Origin: Pseudoalteromonas prydzensis
GTDB taxonomy: Bacteria > Pseudomonadota > Gammaproteobacteria > Enterobacterales > Alteromonadaceae
Direction: 5' to 3'
NCBI RefSeq assembly: GCF_011050055.1
Contig: NZ_DRGM01000063.1
Coordinates: 1-61,801 of the forward strand
DNA length: 61,801 nt
The notes under the pieces are model-generated. The model was given only the letters and a program-made list of their open reading frames with translations. It was not told the origin of the DNA and did not search any database. The stretch's first letter is position 1. The number at the start of each line of letters is the position of its first letter. Below are positions 46,894-57,110 of the stretch, piece by piece. The position numbers and the translations under genes were made by a program.

Positions 46894-48903
46894 TTAGAAG
46901 TTGCGTATTTCTACAGTTGAATTACTAAACTCGAACTTATTAATTTTGCCGCATTGAGCAACATGATTAGTACTAACATAAGGGGTGTTTGCTTGCGCTA
47001 TATCGCCCTCCCAGCCCTGACCATTTTTAATAAACGCTTTGACCTCAAACCAGCCATTAACCGCTTTGCTGCAATCCATATCAACATCGAGCAGCCAATA
47101 ATGCTCCCCCCAAATATTTAGCGGTGTAACACCAAAGCCATCGTTAGCAACGGTTTTTTCTGCTCCCCAAGTTACGGGCCAAATATTAGTGGTCCAATCG
47201 GTTGCCGTGCCTTGCGCTTCAGTACTTTGGCCACTTTCAACACCGTACCAATCTAGGTAGTTGTCGTTCGCTTTCCAAGGACTGGTAGTGGCATTTTTTA
47301 AATTATTGTGGCGAATTGGCATCGCACATTCAAAATTACTTGTTTGGCAGTTACGTCCAAGGTTTGTGTTTGCATAAACATGGTCAATCCCGCCGCGAAT
47401 AAACATATCTTGGCCACTTTGCGTTTGTGCGCTAATAAATATCACAGTGCGCTGCCAATCACTCTCAGGATCGGGGGTGGTGCTTGTGGTTAACTTGGCA
47501 TTTTTATGAATAGCCATTGCATCCCACGCAGCCACATTTAAGTTAATAGTGCCATTAGCATTAACCGTTATAACTTCACCAGTACAACTTGTTGCATCAT
47601 TAGTCAGATGTCCTTTTAACACGTTACAGTATTGTCCTGGAGTCATATCTGTTTGCACGGTGGCATTGAGTGTTGACTCTTCTTTGTTAATTGCGACATG
47701 GCCAGCGCTTCCTCTACCAAAGGCTATTTGATTATTTGTATTATCCCACCAATTGGTTGTTGCCCAGTTATCTGTCGTGTTATTTCTAAAATCTACGCCA
47801 CCGGCAATGTATGACCAACGATGTTCACATTGCCAATTACTTGCAAAGCATTCTAAATTACCGTTGTTATGCACAGGTACGCTTGGGCCACCGGCATCAG
47901 TATCACCATCAAAGTCATAACTAGACATTACTTTTGGATAACCATACGGGTAAGCCAACATAAATACATTTGCTAAGTCGTACAAACGGCCATCGGCAAA
48001 GGTAATTACATTGCCAGCGCCACCATGACCACGTTGATTATCGTGATTATCTACAAATACCACAGCTGATGCACTTGGCATAAATCCCCAGCCTTCACCA
48101 AAATTACTTAACCATGCGAGTGAGCCATTTCTAAAGGTATTGCCAAGCTCAGTGCTGTATTTAAATTCAGTCACTAAACCTGTGGCTAAGTATTCTGAGG
48201 CTGCTACAGCCTCGCCACCTTGATCAATCACTTCTTGAAATACCACTGGCGAACCATTTACTTTCGCCATTAAACTTTGAATATCACTGGCTGCAACGTG
48301 TTTAGCTGCATCAAACCGAAATCCCTTAACACCAATGGCTTGTAATTCATTAATGTAAGCCGCTAATGTGTTTTGAACATACGTTGCAGCTGTATCTAAA
48401 TCAGCTAAGCCGACTAACTCACAGTTTTGTACTCGGTAACGATCGTTGCCGTAGTCTGAGCCATTAATGGTGCAACTGGTGTGAAAGTCTTGTGGGCTAT
48501 AAATTGGGTATTGTTTATTACCATAGGTATTACCAGCGGTGCCTGTTCCACTGCCTGCCGCCATATGATTGATCAAGGTATCTACATAAATATCAACGCC
48601 AGCGGCATCACAACGATTAACCATATCAATAAACTGCTCACGGCTACCGCCTCGGCTTTGTAACAGGTAACTGACAGGTTGATAACGCGTCCACCATTGA
48701 CTGCCAATGATATGCTCATTGGGTGGTGAGACCTGAACCGCAGCATAGCCTTTAGGTCCTAGGTATTGTTCACATTCTAGGGCGACATCTTGCCAATTCC
48801 ATTCAAATAAATGGACGAATGTGGTGGGTGCTGCATTTGCAATCGATGCAGTACTTAAGCCAACGCTTAGCCCTATCGTGGTTACTATTTTTTTAATTTT
48901 CAT
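46894..48903 (-). CDS. Secreted chloride-dependent alpha-amylase (GH13) with C-terminal extension
   Basis: A 669-residue precursor, the same length as recalled for the Pseudoalteromonas haloplanktis enzyme. I chose the ATG at 48901-48903, which gives a 24-residue signal peptide ending IANA; an ATG four codons upstream is less likely. Catalytic residues are Asp198 (GFRFDAAKH), Glu224 (VFQEVID) and Asp288 ([10 protein letters not shown]). The chloride ligands Arg196, Asn286 and Lys324 (mature 172, 262, 300) are all kept. The catalytic part ends near residue 477. The following roughly 190 residues, starting after a [10 protein letters not shown] linker, match the secretion propeptide of the haloplanktis enzyme. 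It stands alone. Confidence 0.94.
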   Translation of the reverse strand: MKIKKIVTTIGLSVGLSTASIANAAPTTFVHLFEWNWQDVALECEQYLGPKGYAAVQVSPPNEHIIGSQWWTRYQPVSYLLQSRGGSREQFIDMVNRCDAAGVDIYVDTLINHMAAGSGTGTAGNTYGNKQYPIYSPQDFHTSCTINGSDYGNDRYRVQNCELVGLADLDTAATYVQNTLAAYINELQAIGVKGFRFDAAKHVAASDIQSLMAKVNGSPVVFQEVIDQGGEAVAASEYLATGLVTEFKYSTELGNTFRNGSLAWLSNFGEGWGFMPSASAVVFVDNHDNQRGHGGAGNVITFADGRLYDLANVFMLAYPYGYPKVMSSYDFDGDTDAGGPSVPVHNNGNLECFASNWQCEHRWSYIAGGVDFRNNTTDNWATTNWWDNTNNQIAFGRGSAGHVAINKEESTLNATVQTDMTPGQYCNVLKGHLTNDATSCTGEVITVNANGTINLNVAAWDAMAIHKNAKLTTSTTPDPESDWQRTVIFISAQTQSGQDMFIRGGIDHVYANTNLGRNCQTSNFECAMPIRHNNLKNATTSPWKANDNYLDWYGVESGQSTEAQGTATDWTTNIWPVTWGAEKTVANDGFGVTPLNIWGEHYWLLDVDMDCSKAVNGWFEVKAFIKNGQGWEGDIAQANTPYVSTNHVAQCGKINKFEFSNSTVEIRNF

Positions 48904-49208
48904 TGTGTTTTCCATTATGTTGTCATTTAGGTACTTTTACATTTACAAGCGATTAACAATAGAATGGTTCTAACAGAATAAAAATTGAATACGTATGCAA
49001 CCTCACACGCTAATAAATCGTTCAGTATATTTAACAAAAATTGACCCACTAAATATTTACTGCAAATACAATGAAACGAGCCTATCGCTAACATGCTCTA
49101 TTTTTCTGTGCCGCGGCTTGGGATGTGCTGTGGTGAGGGTGTTTATAGAGTGGTTGCTCTTGGAATTTGAGGTAAGTCCTGCGAACTAAATTTTAAATGA
49201 CAACGCGA
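48904..49208. other. Non-coding region between the amylase and DUF1289 genes
   Basis: About 305 bases with no supported gene. It must contain the amylase promoter close to 48920-48960 on the minus strand, but I could not pick one out with confidence. A 64-codon open frame on the plus strand has no ribosome-binding site and no protein-like composition. Confidence 0.5.
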
Positions 49209-49397
49209 TTACTTATGCTGAGCGTTTTTACGAATTTGGCATTCATTAAGGATCTGCTGTTTTTGCTCTAAAGTAGCACTATGCCACGCTAAAATGTCAG
49301 CGAGTGTTCTAAAGCAACCAAGACATATATCATTATTATCTAAACAGCAGTGACGAATACATGGATTTTCGGGCTGTTCAGTGTGGCTGTTACTCAT
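49209..49397 (-). CDS. DUF1289 small Cys-rich protein
   Basis: A 62-residue protein with the DUF1289 pattern NPCIRHCCLDNNDICLGCFR, four or more Cys residues that probably bind zinc or an Fe-S cluster, followed by a helix IxxW (ADILAWHSA). The family is common and uncharacterised. The length is normal for the family. Confidence 0.85.
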   Translation of the reverse strand: MSNSHTEQPENPCIRHCCLDNNDICLGCFRTLADILAWHSATLEQKQQILNECQIRKNAQHK

Positions 49398-49526
49398 AAC
49401 GTCAAACCTTCGACCTGATTAACTCAAAACTAGTTGCTGTTTTAGTTGGTGTCTAATGTTATTACCAATTATTACGCTGCAAATAGTGTAAAAATGTACA
49501 TCGGCTAGATAAGAAATGCACAGTTA

Positions 49527-49549
49527 AAGCGCGAGGAAAACTCGCGCTT
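49527..49549 (-). terminator. Terminator-like hairpin after yaaA
   Basis: AAGCGCGAG pairs perfectly with CTCGCGCTT around GAAAA. On the minus strand it is followed by TTTAACTG, a weak T tract, about 85 bases past the yaaA stop. Confidence 0.45.
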
Positions 49550-49633
49550 ATGAGCTTATTTCACTCTGCCCTTTGCCACTTTCAGATTGTTCAGATCTCG
49601 AGCTGTGAGCATTGTTACAATAAAGTTAGCAAT

Positions 49634-50413
49634 CTAATTTTGCTCATCACGCAAAAATACCGGTTCAAGCTCTTTTTGGCTCGCTTCGCTACTGAAGTAG
49701 TAACCATCGACAGTAAACTTTTTTAAATCGCTTAACTGGGTAACTTTATTCTCAATAATGTAGCGAGCCATCAAGCCGCGGGCTTTTTTCGCGTAAAAGC
49801 TAATAATTTTATATTGGCCGTTTTTGCAGTCTTTAAAGTGCGGAGTAATGATTTGCGCGTTTAAGGCTTTTTTATCAACCGCTTTAAAATACTCATTTGA
49901 TGCTAGATTTACTAAATATTGGCTATCTTGCTCTGCCAGTACGGTATTGAGTTTGTCAGCAATAATAGTGCCCCAAAACTCATAGAGGTTTTTACCACGG
50001 CTATTATCAAGCTTAGTGCCCATTTCTAAGCGATACGCTTGCATTAAATCAAGTGGTTTTAATAACCCATAAAGACCTGACAAAATACGTAAATGACTTT
50101 GTGCATAATCAAGTTGCCCAGCAGTTAAGCTGTTGGCATCTAAACCGCCATATACATCGCCATTAAAGGCCATCACAGCTTGTTTAGCGTTGTTGCTAGT
50201 AAACGGCTGTGACCATTCACTAAAGCGCGCAGCATTAAGGCCTGCTAGCTTATCGCTAATTTTCATTAAACTGCTAATTTGTGCTGGCGTTAATTCGCGG
50301 CACACTGTCATTAACTCTTCGCTGTGTTCAAGTAACTCAGGTTGCGTGAATTTATCGGTACTTGCTTGGCTCTCGTAATCTAAATTTTTTGCAGGTGAAA
50401 TAACAGTGATCAT
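49634..50413 (-). CDS. yaaA: Peroxide stress protein YaaA
   Basis: A 259-residue DUF328 protein. The start [15 protein letters not shown], the [11 protein letters not shown] segment, [27 protein letters not shown] and the [15 protein letters not shown] block are all characteristic. YaaA lowers free intracellular iron during hydrogen peroxide stress in E. coli and is induced by OxyR. No OxyR site was identified here by eye. It is divergent from the transaldolase gene, and yaaA-talB proximity is also seen in enterobacteria. Confidence 0.94.
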   Translation of the reverse strand: MITVISPAKNLDYESQASTDKFTQPELLEHSEELMTVCRELTPAQISSLMKISDKLAGLNAARFSEWSQPFTSNNAKQAVMAFNGDVYGGLDANSLTAGQLDYAQSHLRILSGLYGLLKPLDLMQAYRLEMGTKLDNSRGKNLYEFWGTIIADKLNTVLAEQDSQYLVNLASNEYFKAVDKKALNAQIITPHFKDCKNGQYKIISFYAKKARGLMARYIIENKVTQLSDLKKFTVDGYYFSSEASQKELEPVFLRDEQN

Positions 50414-50661
50414 AGTTAGCTATTGACTTGGAAATTATTTAATGTCAATTTCAACATTAAATGAAACGAAAAGCACGTTTTGTTTATATCAATCTGCTTG
50501 AATTGATTGGTATGATACCTACCTTATTCGCATAGCAGATTAAGCAATGCGCCTTCGTTCTTTACTGATACGGACATAAGACCTATAAAGCACTGTCACA
50601 GTGTTGCAGTATAAGGTAGTTACAGTATTTTCTTTTAACTTGCTTGGAATGAGGAAAGCAA

Positions 50662-51612
50662 ATGACTTCAGCTCTACAAAGGCTCAAACAACATTCATCT
50701 ATCGTGGCCGACACTGGTGATATTGAAGCGATTAAAAAACACCAACCAGAAGATGCAACAACTAACCCTTCACTGCTATTAAAAGCCAGTGAAATCGCAG
50801 CCTATAAGCCGTATTTAGATAAAGCGTGGAGTTATGCTAAAGAAACCGAGCAAGACGCTGCTAAACAATTAGAACTTGCCTGTGATTACTTTGCCGTATT
50901 GCTAGGTAAAGAGATCAGTGAAATCGTACCTGGCTACATTTCTACCGAGGTTGATGCGCGCTTATCATTTGATACCCAAGCGACCATTAATAAAGCCCAT
51001 ACCTTATTAAGTCTTTATGAAAAAGAAGGTGTGAGCAAAGACAAAATCTTAATCAAGGTTGCTTCAACATGGGAAGGGATTAAAGCCGCTGAGCAGCTAG
51101 AAAAAGAAGGCACTAAGTGTAACTTAACCTTGTTATTTAGTGATGCCCAAGCCCGTGCTTGCGCCGATGCGAATGTATTTTTAATCTCACCATTTGTTGG
51201 CCGTATTTTAGATTGGCACGTTGCTAACGGCTTAGAAAAACCAACCGATCCATTACAAGATCCAGGCGTGCAATCAGTACGCAGTATTTTTGAATTTTAT
51301 AAGCGCCATGATTATAAAACCGTAGTTATGGGCGCAAGTTTCCGTAACACCGGTGAAATCATCGCACTAACTGGTTGCGACAAGCTAACGATTAGCCCGA
51401 ACCTTTTAGAAGAGCTAGGTAACCTTGAAGGCGCACAAGAATATTTACTTGAAAGTGATATTGCTAAAGAGCCAAAGCCAGCACCATTAACTGAAGCACA
51501 GTTCCGCTGGTTACATAATCAAGATGCCATGGCGACTGAAAAACTAGCTGAAGGTATTCGCTCATTTGCAGATGCCCAAGAGCAACTAGAAGCACGCTTT
51601 AAAGCGATGTAA
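50662..51612 (+). CDS. tal: Transaldolase
   Basis: A 316-residue transaldolase of the TalB class, in the non-oxidative pentose phosphate pathway. The Schiff-base Lys is in [17 protein letters not shown] (near residue 131). The N-terminal DATTNPSLL and the GRILDWH and [12 protein letters not shown] motifs are typical. A GAGG-type ribosome-binding site precedes the ATG, and a strong terminator follows. Confidence 0.96.
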   Translation: MTSALQRLKQHSSIVADTGDIEAIKKHQPEDATTNPSLLLKASEIAAYKPYLDKAWSYAKETEQDAAKQLELACDYFAVLLGKEISEIVPGYISTEVDARLSFDTQATINKAHTLLSLYEKEGVSKDKILIKVASTWEGIKAAEQLEKEGTKCNLTLLFSDAQARACADANVFLISPFVGRILDWHVANGLEKPTDPLQDPGVQSVRSIFEFYKRHDYKTVVMGASFRNTGEIIALTGCDKLTISPNLLEELGNLEGAQEYLLESDIAKEPKPAPLTEAQFRWLHNQDAMATEKLAEGIRSFADAQEQLEARFKAM

Positions 51613-51646
51613 CCGCTTTTATCGGCTCGTTAATTAATAAAAGACT

Positions 51647-51672
51647 AAACGTCGTATTTACGACGTTTTTTT
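51647..51672 (+). terminator. Intrinsic terminator after tal
   Basis: AAACGTCGT pairs perfectly with ACGACGTTT around a 4-base loop and is followed by a T7 run (51666-51672), 35 bases past the stop. Confidence 0.9.
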
Positions 51673-51801
51673 ATGCCAAAAATAATCCCTATTCATTAAT
51701 TTATCACTTACCTGTAACATAACCGTCACTTTTTTATTCTATTTTAGTTTGGCCTGTGGTATAGGTATTTCCGAGGTTCAAAAAATCAATAGGAGAAGTT
51801 C

Positions 51802-51990
51802 ATGGATAGCCTAGACGATATTTTAGAAATATTAGAAGGTCCTGATACAACAAGAAAGGCCTCTCAGAAAAATAAAAAGAGAAAATGGCGCGAAATAGAA
51901 GCTTTAAAAGATAAGCATCGTTTACGTAAAGAACTACAGGAGTTAGATTTTTTTGCAGACAATATTGCGATTGATGAATTAGATTTTTAA
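51802..51990 (+). CDS. DUF3545 small basic/acidic protein
   Basis: A 62-residue protein with an acidic start (MDSLDDILEILEG), a Lys/Arg-rich centre (KNKKRKWREIEALKDKHRLRKEL) and an acidic end, the DUF3545 layout. TAGGAGAAG precedes the ATG at ideal spacing. Function is unknown; the charged, largely helical make-up suggests binding to nucleic acid or ribosome. It is monocistronic between two terminators. Confidence 0.85.
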   Translation: MDSLDDILEILEGPDTTRKASQKNKKRKWREIEALKDKHRLRKELQELDFFADNIAIDELDF

Positions 51991-52019
51991 TTTACACAGC
52001 GCAGTACAACTAACCAACT

Positions 52020-52057
52020 AAAGGGCCCTTACTGAGCTGTAAGGGGCTTTATTTTTG
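52020..52057 (+). terminator. Intrinsic terminator after the DUF3545 gene
   Basis: AAGGGCCCTTAC and GTAAGGGGCTTT form a long imperfect stem with a 6-base loop, followed by a TTTATTTTT tract. Confidence 0.7.
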
Positions 52058-52159
52058 TTAAATTAGCTACATTTTGCGCAGGCTAACCTACATGCATTGA
52101 ATTACAATTTGTGTAGTCCATATAAGCGATTTTACATCGCGACAAAGCCTCCAATCTGC

Positions 52160-52179
52160 GCGGGATAAACCCCGCCTAC
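52160..52179 (-). repeat. REP-like hairpin with GTAG head
   Basis: On the minus strand GTAG is followed by GCGGGG-TTTA-TCCCGC, a 6-bp stem with one G-T pair. It lies a few bases past the ung stop, so it may also stabilise or end the B12 operon transcript. It shares the GTAG-plus-hairpin form with the element at 34413-34440. Confidence 0.45.
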
Positions 52180-52184
52180 AATTG

Positions 52185-52847
52185 TTAAACTTGCCAATCA
52201 ATCGCACTCTTACCTTGCTGCGTTAGTAGCTGATTAGTTTTGGAAAAATGCTGACAACCAAAAAAGCCACGATGTGCAGACAGCGGCGACGGGTGTGGGC
52301 CATTTAAAACATAATGCCTTGAGCTATCAATACCTTTACCTTTCTTTTGTGCGTGCGCCCCCCATAAAATAAACACCACACCTTCACAGTGTTGATTAAT
52401 ATGGGCAATCACCTGATCAGTAAACTGCTCCCAACCTAAGTGCTTGTGTGAATGTGCTTGGCCTTGCTCAACAGTCAGCACTGTATTGAGTAAGAATACG
52501 CCCTGCTCTGCCCAGCGTTGTAAGTAACCATGCTCAGGGATACTAAAGCCTGCAATATCTGTAGCCAGCTCTTTATAAATATTTTTTAATGATGGCGGCA
52601 GTTTACGCAGTTCAGGCAACACTGAAAAACATAAACCATGTGCTTGGCCTTCGCCGTGATAAGGATCTTGCCCGAGCATCACCACTTTTATTTCATCCAG
52701 CGGTGTTGCATCAAAAGCGCTAAATACATGCGATTGTGCTGGGTATACAGCAATACCTTGGCTGCGTTTTTGTGCAACCACAGCAAGCGTATCTTGCATA
52801 TATTGCTTTGCACATTCGGTTTTTAAAAAGTCTTGCCAATTACTCAT
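52185..52847 (-). CDS. ung: Uracil-DNA glycosylase
   Basis: A 220-residue family 1 UDG that removes uracil from DNA. The catalytic water-activating motif [18 protein letters not shown] is near residues 59-76, and the leucine-loop motif [17 protein letters not shown] is near 186-202. The length is normal. Its start overlaps the btuF stop by 4 bases (ATGA), making it the last gene of the cobalamin operon, an unusual place for a repair gene. It may also have its own promoter inside btuF. Confidence 0.96.
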   Translation of the reverse strand: MSNWQDFLKTECAKQYMQDTLAVVAQKRSQGIAVYPAQSHVFSAFDATPLDEIKVVMLGQDPYHGEGQAHGLCFSVLPELRKLPPSLKNIYKELATDIAGFSIPEHGYLQRWAEQGVFLLNTVLTVEQGQAHSHKHLGWEQFTDQVIAHINQHCEGVVFILWGAHAQKKGKGIDSSRHYVLNGPHPSPLSAHRGFFGCQHFSKTNQLLTQQGKSAIDWQV

Positions 52848-53701
52848 TGTGGCTCCTTAATTACGGCGCGTGAGGCATCCATTTTAATACACATATCAGC
52901 AAGACCATCGAGCATTCGCGTGGTAAAACGATGTAATAAATCAGCATTAACATGAACAAATTGATTATGCTTTACTGCTGGCACTTCTGGCCATGACGAC
53001 CAATCAATCACAGTTTGCGGCTTTTGTGATTTTTCGCCTGGTAATATTATCACCTCAGGTTTTGCTACAACCACATTCTCAATGCTGATCTGCGGGTAAT
53101 CCGTACGGCTGTTTGCAAATACATTGCGCCCTTGGCAAATGTCGATTAATTGATTGATCCAGGTATTTTTCCCTACCGTCATCATCGGCTCTGGCCACAA
53201 TTGATAAAACACCGCAATGTTGCTCTTATCACTATATTTGTCTTTAATGACTGCAATTTTATTTTCAAATTTAATCGCCGCTTGCTCAGCCGCTTGCTCA
53301 CGTCCAGTGAGCGCCCCTAAACGGCGCAATTCAGTTGGTACTTTATTAACGTCGCTCGCATCACTGTAAAAAACCTCAATACCAAAGCCTTCGATACGGG
53401 CTAAATCTTCAGTTTTACTGCCGGTTTTCCAGGCTAACACTAAGTCTGGTTTAAGTGCTAATAGCTTCTCCAGCTGAATGCCTTGATGACCACCAATGCG
53501 CACAATATCATTTGCCGCAGCGGGAAAATCGGCATATTCAACAGTGCCAACTATTTGCTCACCCGCACCTATGGTATACAGGTTTTCAACGATATGCGGG
53601 GCAAGGGCAACAATTCTTAATTGCTGCTTATTAGGCTCAGCCACGAGCTTAAAGCAGCACAAAGCCAACGATAAAACGAGTATAAACCTAAACCTAGCCA
53701 T
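52844..53701 (-). CDS. btuF: Cobalamin ABC transporter, periplasmic binding protein
   Basis: A 285-residue class III substrate-binding protein. It has a signal peptide (about 1-21), two lobes joined by one helix, and the start [25 protein letters not shown] shared by BtuF/FecB-type proteins. Its position with btuC and btuD in a B12 operon under a cobalamin riboswitch supports corrinoid as the ligand. It overlaps cobO by 1 base and ung by 4. Confidence 0.9.
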   Translation of the reverse strand: MARFRFILVLSLALCCFKLVAEPNKQQLRIVALAPHIVENLYTIGAGEQIVGTVEYADFPAAANDIVRIGGHQGIQLEKLLALKPDLVLAWKTGSKTEDLARIEGFGIEVFYSDASDVNKVPTELRRLGALTGREQAAEQAAIKFENKIAVIKDKYSDKSNIAVFYQLWPEPMMTVGKNTWINQLIDICQGRNVFANSRTDYPQISIENVVVAKPEVIILPGEKSQKPQTVIDWSSWPEVPAVKHNQFVHVNADLLHRFTTRMLDGLADMCIKMDASRAVIKEPQ

Positions 53702-54300
53702 TAGTAATCAAACCCTATTTGTGCTTTAACACCGGCGTCAAACGCGTGCTTAACATTGCGTACTTCACTTACGGTATCTGCTAAGTCAGTTAACTTGCGG
53801 TGCGCACCACGACCAGTAATAATTAAAGATTGCATTGGCGGACGATTAGCGATCACTTCGAGTGCTTCCTCTAAATCAATGTAACCGTAGGTGATCATAT
53901 AAGTAATTTCATCAAGTAATACTAAATTAATTGATTCGTCAGCCAACATACGCTTAGCTTCTTGCCACGTCGCTTGCGCCGCTGCGGTATCTGATTCTTT
54001 ATTTTGCGTCTCCCAGGTAAAACCGGTGTTCATAATGACAAATTCAACCCCTGCGCCTTGCAATACATTGCGCTCTCCACAGGGCCAAGTACCTTTAATA
54101 AACTGGCACACGGCAGCTTTCATGCCATGACCTACACAACGTGTTACGGTGCCAAACCCTGAGGTTGATTTACCTTTGCCGTTACCGGTGATCACCTGAA
54201 AAACGCCTTTCTCTGTTTGTGCCGCGGCAATGCGCTCATCCACTTTATCTTTTACTTTTTGTTGGCGTTGCTGGTGTTTGTCGTTATTTTTATCGCTCAT
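53701..54300 (-). CDS. cobO: Cob(I)alamin / cob(I)yrinic acid a,c-diamide adenosyltransferase
   Basis: A 199-residue CobA/CobO/BtuR-type enzyme that transfers the adenosyl group of ATP to Co(I). The P-loop [13 protein letters not shown] is near residues 39-51, followed by the [12 protein letters not shown] segment. Asp/Glu residues in [10 protein letters not shown] form the Walker-B-like strand. The N-terminal charged extension is typical. It overlaps cobQ by 11 bases. Confidence 0.94.
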   Translation of the reverse strand: MSDKNNDKHQQRQQKVKDKVDERIAAAQTEKGVFQVITGNGKGKSTSGFGTVTRCVGHGMKAAVCQFIKGTWPCGERNVLQGAGVEFVIMNTGFTWETQNKESDTAAAQATWQEAKRMLADESINLVLLDEITYMITYGYIDLEEALEVIANRPPMQSLIITGRGAHRKLTDLADTVSEVRNVKHAFDAGVKAQIGFDY

Positions 54301-55789
54301 GCTTAACTCCTTCCCAAGTTTGGTAAATTTGCGTTATTTTGTCTAAATCTAAATGTTCTTTGCACATGTTCGCTAAGCGCGTTAATTGCTGTTCGCGATG
54401 TGTGTCGATATCAATTAATTGCGTAATACCACTATTTGGCAATACCCAATCGAGTATCAATTGCGTGGCTGCGCTGCTATCAAACAAGCCATGTAAGTAA
54501 GTACCTGCTATACAGTTATCTTTTGATATAAAACCGTCTTGCGCAACATCATTAGGATGTTGCGTAAATTTTAAAAATGGCTGTTCAAATGCGGCGCCTT
54601 GGCTGCTACCGGCATGAATTTCATAACCGCTCACTTTGGCTTGCTGGCCCTGTAAAGTGATCGCTCCCTCAGCTTGGGTTAGTACTTTTTGCTGCCCGAG
54701 ATGAGTAACAAAATCAGCAAAACCTAAGCCTTTACATTGAGTTTGCTTTGATTCAACTCCATCAGGGTCAAAAATATCAGTGCCCAACATTTGTAAGCCA
54801 CCACAAATACCGAGTAGTTTACCGCCGTAACGTAGGTGACGCTTAATTTGCTCACCCCAGCCTTCATTGTTTAAAAAGGTCAAATCACTGATCACATTTT
54901 TGCTACCAGGGATAATAATAAGATCAACATCTGGAATTGCTTGGGTATGGCGTACGTAATTAGTATCAATGTGTGGATTTAATCGCAGTGCATCAAAATC
55001 AGTATGATTACTAATATGTGGCAACAGTAAAATGGCTATTTTAATTTTCGCTTGGCTGACTTGGTTATCTATCGCGACAGCATCTTCGGCATCTAAGGCG
55101 AGATCATGCAAATAAGGTAATACACCTAATACAGGTTTACCGGTGTACTCTGCAAGCCAATCAAGGCCACCTTGCAATAAACCTATATCGCCACGAAAAC
55201 GGTTGATCACAAAGCCTTTTACTCGTGCTTGTTCTGACTCGCTTAACAATGCAAGAGTACCGACCAAATGCGCAAACACACCGCCTTTATCTATGTCTGC
55301 AATAATGATCACGGGGCAATCAACCGCTTCGGCGTAACCCATATTAGCAATATCACCAGCACGCAGATTGATTTCAGCAGGGCTGCCTGCCCCTTCAACC
55401 ACTAACAGTTCAAACTCTTCGCTTAAACGTTGTTGTGAGGCGAGCACCGCATCCATCGCGACTTTTTTATAATCGTGATATGCCTGCGCTTCCATATTAC
55501 TAATCGCTTTGCCGTGAATAATCACTTGCGCGCCAGTATCACTGTTTGGTTTGAGTAAAATAGGGTTAAAATCAACCCGTGGCGCTACTTTAGCGGCAAT
55601 TGCTTGTAATGCTTGCGCACGACCAATCTCGCCGCCATCTTCGGTTACAGCGCTATTTAAAGCCATATTTTGCGGTTTGAATGGCGCAACTTTAATGCCT
55701 TGCTCAACAAATACCCGGCACAACGCTGCCACTAAAGTACTTTTCCCTGCATCAGAAGTGGTACCTTGTACCATTAATGTTTTCATCAT
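54290..55789 (-). CDS. cobQ: Cobyric acid synthase
   Basis: A 499-residue glutamine-dependent amidase (also called CbiP) that amidates adenosyl-cobyrinic acid a,c-diamide at four positions. The N-terminal dethiobiotin-synthetase-like P-loop [12 protein letters not shown] is near residues 9-20. The C-terminal class I glutaminase has the nucleophile Cys in [12 protein letters not shown] and the catalytic His in GTYLHGLFD. The length is normal. It overlaps cobU by 4 bases and cobO by 11. Confidence 0.95.
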   Translation of the reverse strand: MMKTLMVQGTTSDAGKSTLVAALCRVFVEQGIKVAPFKPQNMALNSAVTEDGGEIGRAQALQAIAAKVAPRVDFNPILLKPNSDTGAQVIIHGKAISNMEAQAYHDYKKVAMDAVLASQQRLSEEFELLVVEGAGSPAEINLRAGDIANMGYAEAVDCPVIIIADIDKGGVFAHLVGTLALLSESEQARVKGFVINRFRGDIGLLQGGLDWLAEYTGKPVLGVLPYLHDLALDAEDAVAIDNQVSQAKIKIAILLLPHISNHTDFDALRLNPHIDTNYVRHTQAIPDVDLIIIPGSKNVISDLTFLNNEGWGEQIKRHLRYGGKLLGICGGLQMLGTDIFDPDGVESKQTQCKGLGFADFVTHLGQQKVLTQAEGAITLQGQQAKVSGYEIHAGSSQGAAFEQPFLKFTQHPNDVAQDGFISKDNCIAGTYLHGLFDSSAATQLILDWVLPNSGITQLIDIDTHREQQLTRLANMCKEHLDLDKITQIYQTWEGVKHER

Positions 55790-56313
55790 GACTGCTCTTT
55801 TAATGTTAAGGCAAGACCTGCCATGATAAATTCAACCCTTGCAGCGCTTGCGGCTATGGCTTGATGTAGCCAACCCGATTCATCGACAAATTCACGGCTT
55901 AATTCACCCAGTGGCACAATACCGTGGCCCACTTCATTACTGACAAAAATGACCTGCCCAGGTAAATGTGCAAGAGCCGTTAACAGCGCTGCTTTTTGCT
56001 CATTCCAGCAGTCAGCTCTGGCATGGCATAAACAGTTACTGAGCCACAACGTTAAGCAATCAACTAAAATACAGTTGTCTTTAGTACTGTATGTTTGTAG
56101 CGCATCGGCTAATGTTATTGGCTCTTCAACCAACGGCCAATCGGTGGGACGCTGTTGTTGATGGTGGGCAATACGTGCTTGCATTTCACTATCATGGGCT
56201 TGCCCTGTGGCGAGGTAAATAACCGCTTTATTACTGTTTAGAGCTAACTGCTCGGCAAAACGGCTTTTACCACTGCGCGCGCCGCCTAAAATAAGTGTGT
56301 GGTTAAGGCTCAT
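55786..56313 (-). CDS. cobU: Adenosylcobinamide kinase / adenosylcobinamide-phosphate guanylyltransferase
   Basis: A 175-residue bifunctional enzyme for nucleotide-loop assembly. The P-loop [16 protein letters not shown] lies at about 9-24. The [10 protein letters not shown] strand and the [12 protein letters not shown] segment are typical CobU/CobP motifs; the His accepting GMP lies in the AHHQQQRP region. It overlaps cobS and cobQ by 4 bases each. Confidence 0.94.
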   Translation of the reverse strand: MSLNHTLILGGARSGKSRFAEQLALNSNKAVIYLATGQAHDSEMQARIAHHQQQRPTDWPLVEEPITLADALQTYSTKDNCILVDCLTLWLSNCLCHARADCWNEQKAALLTALAHLPGQVIFVSNEVGHGIVPLGELSREFVDESGWLHQAIAASAARVEFIMAGLALTLKEQS

Positions 56314-57110
56314 AATAGACTCACTAAGGTAAGGTAAATAATCACTTCACTGAGCTGTTGTGCCGCACCTAAACAATCGCCAGTGTAACCAGCTAACTGC
56401 TGCTTAAACCAGCGGATCATGATTACTCTGAGGAGCAGTAATACTGCGATAAGAATGAATGCGGTTTGCCATAACAATATGCCAACGGCAATCAGGCTAA
56501 CCAGCAAAGTAGCGGCGGTTAAAAGTAACGTGGCCAAACTGGTGACCGATAAATGCATCGCCAGCGGTTTTACTTTTGCAGTAGCATCAGCGCTTACATA
56601 ATTCATACTGAATATTAAGCTGGTCGCGACGGCGCGGCTTAGGCATTGCCCAATCACAATTGCACTCAGCACACTTAACAATGACTCACTTAGAAAGAGT
56701 AAGCTCTGAAATTTCGCTAGCAGTATGATAAATAATGCCGCTGCGCCATAGGTGCCAAGACGGCTGTCTTTCATAATGGCAAGTTTTTGCTCTACCTGCC
56801 AACCGCCACCAAAACCATCCCATACATCAGCCCACCCATCTTCGTGAAAGGCACCCGTTAATAACAGTCCCACAGCCATCATTAGTAATACGCTGATTGA
56901 AGGGGGTAACAGCAGCTGGAAAACACTATATGCCAGTGCTAACAACCCGCCGAGTAATAACCCCACCAAAGCAAAGTAGCGGCTTGCTTGATTTAAATGA
57001 GCGCCCGTTACCACAAAGTTTAGTGGCACTGGTAACCGGGTTAAAAAACTGATTGCCAGTAACAGCAGCTGCCATTGCGTTACTGTATTTTGCTCATGAT
57101 TAGGCTGCAT
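56310..57110 (-). CDS. cobS: Adenosylcobinamide-GDP ribazoletransferase (cobalamin synthase)
   Basis: A 266-residue integral membrane enzyme that joins adenosylcobinamide-GDP and alpha-ribazole. It shows the LTRLPVPLNF start, about six membrane helices, and the active-site block GAFHEDGWADVWDGFGGGW near residues 91-109, with the Asp residues that coordinate magnesium. It overlaps cobT by one base and cobU by 4. Confidence 0.95.
   Translation of the reverse strand: MQPNHEQNTVTQWQLLLLAISFLTRLPVPLNFVVTGAHLNQASRYFALVGLLLGGLLALAYSVFQLLLPPSISVLLMMAVGLLLTGAFHEDGWADVWDGFGGGWQVEQKLAIMKDSRLGTYGAAALFIILLAKFQSLLFLSESLLSVLSAIVIGQCLSRAVATSLIFSMNYVSADATAKVKPLAMHLSVTSLATLLLTAATLLVSLIAVGILLWQTAFILIAVLLLLRVIMIRWFKQQLAGYTGDCLGAAQQLSEVIIYLTLVSLL

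Noticed and set aside
47842..47853. Loss of the chloride-binding Lys in the amylase (Gln before CEHR)
   Set aside because: Counting from the mature N-terminus shows the chloride ligand is Lys300 in PKVMSSY, which is intact; the Gln lies at about 334.
48995..49189. 64-codon plus-strand frame between the amylase and DUF1289 genes
   Set aside because: No ribosome-binding site, and composition unlike protein; most likely chance.
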